Origin: FEN-1297 sp046704255
Lineage (GTDB): Bacteria > Bacteroidota > Ignavibacteria > Ignavibacteriales > Ignavibacteriaceae
Length of the DNA: 12,851 bases
NCBI GenBank assembly: GCA_046704255.1
Contig: JBJKSH010000062.1
Coordinates: 1-12,851, forward strand
Direction of reading: 5' to 3'
In this document: piece by piece, positions 7,501 through 12,851 of the stretch
How the letters are laid out: each line of letters begins with the position of its first letter
Numbering within the stretch: the first letter of the stretch is position 1
The notes under the pieces: model-generated
What the model was told of the DNA's origin: nothing
What the model saw: only the letters and a program-made list of their open reading frames with translations
The model's database searches: none
Made by a program: the position numbers and the translations under genes

Positions 7501-7608
7501 CAATACGGTCCTGAATTCGGAAGTGTTTACCAGCAGCTTGATATTAACTATGCGGGTTTATACGAAACCCCGCGTGAAATACGGCTTGGTATCCGGTTAG
7601 ATTATTAA
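4591..7608 (+). CDS. TonB-dependent receptor with N-terminal carboxypeptidase-D-like domain
   Basis: Outer-membrane active transporter driven by TonB-ExbBD. The 1005 residues contain a signal peptide (1-20, cut at LLA-GTTG), then a carboxypeptidase-regulatory-like beta domain (about 24-105: GKISGKVTDLQTGQPLIGANV, then DVNGDYSI and GVYTVRTSYIGYK) as in SusC-type receptors. A stretch VGQVTIVATRPL (about 109-120) sits where the TonB box is expected. The plug follows (about 125-240, with LPIRGVASIIALSPGV, LYVRGGRQDEVGYYLEG and EALEEIQVQAGGYTAEYGDANAG), then a long 22-strand-type barrel ending in REIRLGIRLDY with a terminal aromatic residue. AAGGAG lies 7 nt before the ATG. It is the first gene of a three-gene operon; the next gene begins 43 bp later. 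No SusD lipoprotein follows, which sets it apart from standard SusCD pairs. The ligand is unknown. Confidence 0.92.
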   Translation: MKRIVTVVSFLLFLPSFLLAGTTGKISGKVTDLQTGQPLIGANVLIVGTSLGAATDVNGDYSISHINPGVYTVRTSYIGYKTVTITNVRVNTDLTTSLDFKLPATGVSVGQVTIVATRPLINASNTNAIRTTTNTEIQALPIRGVASIIALSPGVISQDNNLYVRGGRQDEVGYYLEGTNITNPMVSIMGSTMGQTAHHSGSQVTVPQEALEEIQVQAGGYTAEYGDANAGIIREDLKSGGPELKASLQYITDNWTFKSRNERYNGTQTLGTYSYGYNDLTASISGPIFGQHVKLYGLFDNLSQLEANPSAGENGFNFGTLVDPNTGDKVDLKYPGGPQPGNGSNQYSGVGTITLDYNPNIIRLIGTYTFNRSRVGGGTYTIMDNNRLPIQDNTNGDFGIKWTHILSQNAYFDLNASYIFNRGETYDPQLGSNFWAYGDSAANTAAGVPWTTAGAGQYSVPRPYYVYDFWTFAPPNEPLLGTQYAVTNYNKYENDNLDLNAALSYNLNKENSLKIGAEFNLMTVRNYTPTSNLVNLAGLLAGGTLTKTQLLIKEGVNNYGYDVLGNTYNGTSDYSTGEIAPHRPVYGGVYVQDQLQYKNLIVNAGLRFDYINTDNYAFKDPTNPQNVYNQSTFAIKDPSQIVKVPSFSSVSPRLGFSFPITDRTVFHAQYGKFVQQPSLAYLYQGLFRTGWIINPNNGFFISDPIGLNLRPTRTTNYEIGFTQQVGSIAEFDITAYYKDITNQVVFATQNVTSGTGWRPYEILTNGDYATTEGVELSFNMRRTDRFMVNGSVTFQNAEGTGDNPYSNAGEFGAPVGNYLFIPQYIEPLGFNHAISGNLDIDYHYGVNDGPPILHQFGGSILLTFSSGHPYTLGTPQTPGTSNTAASQQVDTRNRYAIEALNSSVTPSTFQVDLSIDKAFPITDRLSGDIFIQVTNLLNTKNVQNVFSSTGSATTNGYLTNPSLTGHKQIQQYGPEFGSVYQQLDINYAGLYETPREIRLGIRLDY

Positions 7609-7651
7609 TGTTAAACCAGGAAGCAGAAATTAATTAAATAGGAGTTTAAAA

Positions 7652-10600
7652 ATGAGTTATAATAAAATTAAATACTTGCTTATTATAATTTTAGGCATGG
7701 TTCTTTTTATGCCTAAAATTATAAGTGCTAAGCGACAGAATAATAAAGAAAAACCTAAGCCGGCTAAGATAAACGCTTCTCAGGTAGCAAATGCCAGGAT
7801 TGATATAAATAATCTTAATGCTCTGGAATCTAACATCGGCTTTAGCGATTACAATTTAAACAGCAACCTTGAAGGACTGGAATTTCCGAGAGGTACCGGA
7901 GACAATGCCGTATTCGAAGCCGGGTTTTTATGGGGCGGCTACGTTCCGGGAGATCCCCAGGTAAGAGTTGGAGGATCGGCATATATTTCCGGTTTGGAAC
8001 CCGGTCCTATTCTGGCTAACGGCCAGCCGGCAGACCCGACCGACCCTAAATGGTCTATTTATACATCAAGGCCGGATGTTTACCCGGGCGGCCCTGCCGT
8101 AGACCTTAGCGGTGAAGTTGCTGCTTATGCAGAAGGCGGTCAATCTGTTACTCAAGCTTCATTAAGAGCACAATACGAATACGACTGGACAAACTGGCCT
8201 GCTGCAGGTACTGCAAACGATTTAGGCGCACCGTTCCAAGATGTTAACCATGACGGCAAATATGAACCCAACATCGATATACCCGGTGTTCCCGGTGCAG
8301 ACCAAACAGTTTACTTTGTTGCTAACGATGAAGACCCAACGCTTACTGCAGGGCTGTATGGTGCAAAACCTTTAGGAGTTGAATTGCAGGTTACCTACTG
8401 GGCATATAACCAGCAGGGAGCTCTTGGAAATATGTACTTTAAAAAATGGAATATTATTAATAATGGCTACCAGAAATACAACATCGACAGTATGTTCGTA
8501 TCCTTCTGGACAGATGTAGACCTAGGATTTGCCGGTGATGACCTGGTTGCCAATGACACCACATTAAGCATGCAAATAGTCTATAACGGTAATGCGACGG
8601 ATGCAGTTTATTCTCCGTTACCGCCTCCGGCAGACGGCTTCGACTTTTTCCAAGGACCAACAGTTCCCGGTAACCCGACAGATTCTGCAATTTTCATTGA
8701 ACCGCCGTTTAACTTCGGCTATATTCACGGAAAGAAAACTCTTCCAATGACTGCAGCATACGCCTTTATAAACGGAAGTGCAACTTTAGGTGATCCGCCT
8801 CAGGGCGACCCTTCAGGTTCAACTCAATTTTATCATTTCTTTAACGGTGAAGTCGGATTAACCGGTGTGAAATTTCAGAATCCTATAACGGGTAAGCCGA
8901 CCCCATTTATATACTCAGGAGATCCTGTAACCGGAACCGGATGGCTTGACGGTATTCAGTATCCTCCCGGAGACAGAAGAGAAGGAATGGCTTCCGGGCC
9001 GTTTGACTTAGCCCCCGGCGATACACAGCAGGTTGTTGTAGCTGAAATTTTTGCAGGTGCAATTCCCGGTGTAGACCGTTTATCGGCAATAAGTTTGTTA
9101 AGATTTTACGATGTTACCGCACAGCAGTCTTATAACAACTTCTTCCAGATCCCCAGTCCGCCGCCTCCGCCTAAAGTAAGCGTGGTACAATCCAACGGTA
9201 AAATTGTTTTAGACTGGGGCGAAGATGCTTCGGCAGTTGCCGCAACGGAAAACTACAGCAGCCTTGGATATAAATTTGAAGGCTACAATGTTTACATGCT
9301 GCCTCCTCCAAATTCAGGCCTTACTGCTAAACGTCTTGCTACTTATGATGTAGTTGACGGAGTTCTTAAAGTAGAGGATCAACATTTTGATGTAAGCAGC
9401 GGCGCTGTTTTACCTTATATATCCGAGTTTGGAAATGATACGGGAATTCAAAGATCATTTGCTGATTCTACGGATCCGTTTAGCGGCAATCAGCCGCTTG
9501 TAGACGGCGTTCCATATCAATTTGCGGTAACAGCATACGGTTACAATGCAAACGGTGTTCCTCATGCATTAGAAAATCCAATGGCCTCTACGGAAGTTAC
9601 TGTTGTTCCGCAATCGGCTAACCCCGGAGTTACATCCCAACCGATCGGCAATTTTTCAAATGTTATACATAGCGGCACGGCTAATGCAAATGTTAGTGTA
9701 AAAGTAGTAAATCCAAATGACGTAACCGGTGATAAATACCAGGTATCTTTCCACAATGAACTTTACTCGCTTGGTTCTGATGCTGTTTGGAAAGATATAA
9801 CTCCTCCAAGCAAGCGAAGCGGAGTTCAAGATTTAACTGGTTCAAGTTTATCTTCCGCAGCTGCCTGGGATGAAACTAAAGGCTTGTTTACAATTCATTA
9901 TATGGTAAGTGTAGTTTCTCCTAACTATGATTACTGTGACGGTGTTAAAATTCAATTACCTGCAAGCGTTAATGTAGATAGTATATACGAGCCGGTTAGC
10001 AATAATAACGGTAATCCTATACCGTATGTATATGATAAATCTACAAATACGGTGATATTTAGTACGGTTAATCCGGATTCATTAGCATCAGGCGATTCAA
10101 CATACAGAACTCAAAACGGTGTTTTTGCCGGCGGTGAAGATATTCAAATATCTGTTCACGCACCTGCCACATTACCTATAATAGCTAAGTATACAATGTA
10201 TGATGATAACTGGGGTGATAATAACGGTTATTACGGCGGCTTTATTGATGTTAATGGGGTGGATACTCTGACAAAAATAAACAATCAAGTTATCACTCAG
10301 CATCAATGGAATGTTACCGATCTTACAACCGGTAAGGTAGTTCTGAAAAATCAAACAATATATGACGGAGTAGATATTTATGCTCCCGACTATTACTTTG
10401 CAAATACCGGTCTTTACGGCCCCGGCGGTTCAAGCGGAAGTAAGGTATCAAACATTGGTATTGGTGCCAATGTAATATTCGATGGAATACAACTTAATGT
10501 TGCAGGAAATTTTACGGCACCTACTACGATAGGAAGCCTTACATTGAACGGTCAGCCTTTAGGTATAAATTTGTCAACAGGTCCCTGGCAGGTTTATGAT

Positions 10601-11533
10601 TTTTCTGACTTTGGATTTAACGGAACAGCCAATGCTACATTAACCCTTTACAACGGCGGTGTAACAGTTGGTGCTACCGATATAAACAGCTTACAGCAGG
10701 ATTATGAACTAAAGTGGAACGGAGTATTAGCTAAAAAAGTAGTAAACGGTGATACTGTAATATATGTCGCATCCGGCGGACAGATGGCTACTTTGTTTGG
10801 TGCTTCCGGTTATTCAATTAAAGATCACCCGTTGAATCCTAATCCCGGCAGTGATAAGCCATTTATGATTAGAATTCCATTTGAGGTTTGGAATACAACC
10901 AAGAATGAACAGGTTAATCTATTGGTTTATGATCGAGAAGGTTCATGGCCTTCTAATGATTTCCAGGTTTGGAATACTATTAACAGAATGTATGTGTGGG
11001 CTGTAAATACCAAATATAATGCTACCACACCTTTAGATCCTGCCGGTACTACGGTTGCCGATAGTGCAACATGGAACTGGGTATTTTTTGCTTCACAGTT
11101 TAAAACCGGTGATGATTTAAAAATAACTTATAATAATCCTTTACAAATTGGTAAAGATACATATTCCTTTACAGTGCCAAAGACTTCATATTCAGCTACT
11201 AAAGCAAGAGAAGATGTAACTAAAATTAATGTATTTCCTAATCCCTATTATGGAGTAAACTCCCTAGAGACATCCAAGTATAATCGTTTTGTTACTTTTA
11301 CTCATTTACCTGCAAAGGCAACCATACACATATTCAACCTTGCCGGTGTAATGGTAAGAACAATACAGCATACTGACGGTACACAATTTGAAGAATGGGA
11401 TTTAAAGAATGATTCCGGCCTGCCTGTAGGCAGCGGCTTATATATTGCATATATAGATATGCCTGATATCGGACAGACAAAAATACTTAAGCTGGCAATT
11501 ATTCAGGAACAACAATATCCCGATCATTTTTAA
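7652..11533 (+). CDS. Large secreted surface protein with T9SS-type C-terminal sorting domain
   Basis: I do not recognise a function for the 1293-residue body. It has a signal peptide (about 1-26, cut after ISA) and a basic stretch KRQNNKEKPKPAK. A glycine/proline-rich N-terminal region carries a calcium-loop-like DVNHDGKYEPNID (197-209). After a PSPPPPPK linker there is a fibronectin-III-like segment (about 503-655, with KIVLDWGED, YKFEGYNVYM and YQFAVTAYGYN), followed by several beta-rich parts. The C terminus (about 1189-1293) opens with KINVFPNPYYG and contains IHIFNLAGVMVRTI, EEWDLKNDSGLPVGSGLYIAYI and KILKLAII, the pattern of type A T9SS sorting domains (FlgD-like Ig fold). AGGAG lies 7 nt before the ATG. 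It sits between receptor and PorV-like genes, so it is probably exported and anchored on the surface to work with the receptor. The short tail after KLAII (QEQQYPDHF) is a little unusual for a sorting domain. Confidence 0.82.
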   Translation: MSYNKIKYLLIIILGMVLFMPKIISAKRQNNKEKPKPAKINASQVANARIDINNLNALESNIGFSDYNLNSNLEGLEFPRGTGDNAVFEAGFLWGGYVPGDPQVRVGGSAYISGLEPGPILANGQPADPTDPKWSIYTSRPDVYPGGPAVDLSGEVAAYAEGGQSVTQASLRAQYEYDWTNWPAAGTANDLGAPFQDVNHDGKYEPNIDIPGVPGADQTVYFVANDEDPTLTAGLYGAKPLGVELQVTYWAYNQQGALGNMYFKKWNIINNGYQKYNIDSMFVSFWTDVDLGFAGDDLVANDTTLSMQIVYNGNATDAVYSPLPPPADGFDFFQGPTVPGNPTDSAIFIEPPFNFGYIHGKKTLPMTAAYAFINGSATLGDPPQGDPSGSTQFYHFFNGEVGLTGVKFQNPITGKPTPFIYSGDPVTGTGWLDGIQYPPGDRREGMASGPFDLAPGDTQQVVVAEIFAGAIPGVDRLSAISLLRFYDVTAQQSYNNFFQIPSPPPPPKVSVVQSNGKIVLDWGEDASAVAATENYSSLGYKFEGYNVYMLPPPNSGLTAKRLATYDVVDGVLKVEDQHFDVSSGAVLPYISEFGNDTGIQRSFADSTDPFSGNQPLVDGVPYQFAVTAYGYNANGVPHALENPMASTEVTVVPQSANPGVTSQPIGNFSNVIHSGTANANVSVKVVNPNDVTGDKYQVSFHNELYSLGSDAVWKDITPPSKRSGVQDLTGSSLSSAAAWDETKGLFTIHYMVSVVSPNYDYCDGVKIQLPASVNVDSIYEPVSNNNGNPIPYVYDKSTNTVIFSTVNPDSLASGDSTYRTQNGVFAGGEDIQISVHAPATLPIIAKYTMYDDNWGDNNGYYGGFIDVNGVDTLTKINNQVITQHQWNVTDLTTGKVVLKNQTIYDGVDIYAPDYYFANTGLYGPGGSSGSKVSNIGIGANVIFDGIQLNVAGNFTAPTTIGSLTLNGQPLGINLSTGPWQVYDFSDFGFNGTANATLTLYNGGVTVGATDINSLQQDYELKWNGVLAKKVVNGDTVIYVASGGQMATLFGASGYSIKDHPLNPNPGSDKPFMIRIPFEVWNTTKNEQVNLLVYDREGSWPSNDFQVWNTINRMYVWAVNTKYNATTPLDPAGTTVADSATWNWVFFASQFKTGDDLKITYNNPLQIGKDTYSFTVPKTSYSATKAREDVTKINVFPNPYYGVNSLETSKYNRFVTFTHLPAKATIHIFNLAGVMVRTIQHTDGTQFEEWDLKNDSGLPVGSGLYIAYIDMPDIGQTKILKLAIIQEQQYPDHF

Positions 11534-11559
11534 TGAAGTTTAAAACTCAAGGAGTAGAA

Positions 11560-12615
11560 ATGAAAATTACATTAAGAATTTTATTTATAGTGGCTATCTT
11601 CCTAATGGGGATGGATAGTGCATTTGCCGGCGGAGGTTCTAGAACCGGAACCGGCGGCGCAACGGAATTATTAATACCTGTGGGTACCAGAGGAATCGGT
11701 TTGGGCGGTTCCAGTGTTGCTACGGAAATGGGCCTGGACGCTTTGTACTGGAACCCGGCAGGTGTTGCAATGATGAACAACTCGGTTTCGGCGGAATTCT
11801 CTCACATGAATTATATTGCCAATATCGGAGTTGAATACGGAGCTGTTGCAGTTAACTTTCACGATTTCGGTGTTTTATCACTGGATATTAAATCTTTAAA
11901 TATAGGCTCTATAAATGTTACAACCGACCAGCAGCCTGACGGTACTGGGCAGACTTTTTCTCCGCAGTTTCTTGTTGCGGGTGCAACTTATTCAAAGTTG
12001 TTAACTGACCGTATTGCAATAGGAATAACCTTTAATTATATCTCCGAAGATATAGCGCAGGTAAGCGCTTCCGGTATTGCTTTTAATGCCGGTATCCAGT
12101 ATAAAAATTTAGGTGATGTAAACGGGTTAAGCTTCGGAATTGTAGTAAAAAATATTGGGCCTCAAATGACGTACACCGGTACCGGTTTAACGATTCAGGC
12201 TTCTCCGACAGGTTCCAATTCCAATCCTGCGTTAGGATTTGACAGGGCGCCGAGTTTTTACTCAATTAACGCTGCGTCATTCTCATTACCTTCCCAATTC
12301 GATATCGGATTGGGTTATGAACCTGTAATTAATGATATGAATACTTTAAAAGTATCCGGAGTATTTGAAAACAATAACTACCAGGGCGACTTGTACAATC
12401 TCGGTCTGGAATACGGTTACAATAAAATGTTCTTTTTACGCGGCGGATATTCAATTTCGCCGAAGAGCCAGGATCCTAATTACATTTACGGATTTACAGC
12501 CGGTGCAGGTATAGAATATAATTTAGGCGGTATCAATTTAAAAGTTGATTATGCTTACAGAGCTGCAAAATATTTTACCGGTAATAATGTATTTTCAGTT
12601 GAATTAGGATTCTAA
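11560..12615 (+). CDS. PorV/PorQ-family outer-membrane protein
   Basis: Outer-membrane beta-barrel related to PorV, the T9SS component that collects cargo from the translocon and passes it to the anchoring sortase. The 351 residues show a signal peptide (1-23, cut at AFA-GGG) and the family signature GTRGIGLGGSSVATEMGLDALYWNPAGVAMM (about residues 42-72). Next come FadL-like barrel strands (FSHMNYIANIGVEYGAVAV, FGVLSLDIKSLNIG, LSFGIVVKNIG) and a final strand VFSVELGF with terminal Phe. I chose the ATG at 11560 because AAGGAG lies 5 nt upstream and the signal peptide begins there. An earlier ATG at 11533 overlaps the stop of the preceding gene by one base and adds nine polar residues. Its place directly after a T9SS cargo gene suggests a dedicated partner for that cargo. 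Whether it replaces or supplements a general PorV elsewhere in the genome cannot be seen. Confidence 0.85.
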   Translation: MKITLRILFIVAIFLMGMDSAFAGGGSRTGTGGATELLIPVGTRGIGLGGSSVATEMGLDALYWNPAGVAMMNNSVSAEFSHMNYIANIGVEYGAVAVNFHDFGVLSLDIKSLNIGSINVTTDQQPDGTGQTFSPQFLVAGATYSKLLTDRIAIGITFNYISEDIAQVSASGIAFNAGIQYKNLGDVNGLSFGIVVKNIGPQMTYTGTGLTIQASPTGSNSNPALGFDRAPSFYSINAASFSLPSQFDIGLGYEPVINDMNTLKVSGVFENNNYQGDLYNLGLEYGYNKMFFLRGGYSISPKSQDPNYIYGFTAGAGIEYNLGGINLKVDYAYRAAKYFTGNNVFSVELGF

Positions 12616-12616
12616 A

Positions 12617-12704
12617 ATTTTTATCCTCCTCATATCTCACTCTCCTGTTCCGTGCGGTCACGGTAAGCCGCACGGAACTATTTAGTGAGGAGGTAAATTT
12701 TTTT
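12617..12704 (+). terminator. Compound rho-independent terminator of the receptor operon
   Basis: The inner stem is a perfect 11 bp: GTTCCGTGCGG (12647-12657) with CCGCACGGAAC (12668-12678), around a 10-nt loop. An outer stem CCTCCTCA (12625-12632) pairs with TGAGGAGG (12686-12693), and TTTA/TAAA can extend it with one bulged T. Seven Ts follow at 12698-12704. The AGTGAG on the right can also pair with CTCACT near 12636-12641, so two alternative folds exist. The reverse strand ends in only a short T run, so it would be weaker for the convergent reading frame. Confidence 0.85.
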
Positions 12705-12706
12705 AA

Positions 12707-12851
12707 TTAATAGCCGTTCGATTTATCGGATATTTTATACTCACATTTAGGCTTTGGTTGCGTTTTAATAAAAAATGCAGCTAAAACCTTTTTTGTTTTT
12801 AAATCGGTACCATTCAAAGGAAGCAATTCTCCCTAATTCAATCAAGGCAAT
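12707..12851 (-). pseudogene. Tail of an unrecognised minus-strand gene, apparently frameshifted
   Basis: A minus-strand frame ends in KCEYKISDKSNGY before TAA (12709-12707), immediately beside the operon terminator. It is open for 41 codons back to a TAG at 12835-12833. The window's outermost codons in another frame read IALIELG; dropping one G from the AGGGAG near 12827-12832 joins the two into one smooth protein segment (IALIELG then ELLPLNGTDL and so on). That would mean a one-base insertion in a real gene, a sequence error, or chance. No family is recognisable from about 47 residues, and the 5' part lies outside the window. Confidence 0.3.

Overview
This AT-rich window looks like the chromosome of a Bacteroidota/Chlorobi-group bacterium. 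Ignavibacteria-like is my best guess. The reasons are a TonB-dependent receptor with an N-terminal carboxypeptidase-D-like domain, a very large secreted protein ending in a type IX secretion (T9SS) sorting-type domain, and a PorV/PorQ-family outer-membrane protein, all in one operon. The placement is inference from protein families, not from a marker gene.

Left part (1-1131): the end of an integrated mobile element. A tyrosine recombinase gene runs leftward off the window edge. Just upstream of its start lie an 11-bp direct repeat and then the 3' half of a tRNA-Lys(CTT), complete from anticodon arm to CCA but without its D arm or 5' acceptor strand. The fragment still has its own terminator. 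This is the layout expected where an element has inserted into a tRNA gene and displaced the original 3' half, so the element should extend leftward out of the window.

1132-1339 is a repeat-rich spacer with a 25-bp inverted repeat and an 18-bp perfect tandem duplication. It is followed by rnhA (RNase HI), which ends 3 bp from a convergent gene.

1808-4025 (minus strand): a two-gene unit with a recognisable sigma70-like promoter. It encodes an FTR1/EfeU-type iron permease and then an OprB-like outer-membrane porin, probably one metal-uptake unit spanning both membranes. A 565-bp divergent intergenic region follows. It holds hairpins, a possible 37-codon ORF, three TTACA motifs at exact 10-bp spacing and a 16-bp perfect palindrome.

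4591-12615 (plus strand): a three-gene operon of TonB-dependent receptor, 1293-aa T9SS-type surface protein and PorV-like barrel. It closes with a strong compound terminator. I infer a surface capture and import machine in which the receptor imports a ligand, the large protein sits on the surface (the place SusD takes in Sus systems), and the PorV-like protein helps export or anchor it. The ligand is not visible from sequence. The last 145 bases hold the tail of a minus-strand reading frame that appears frameshifted.
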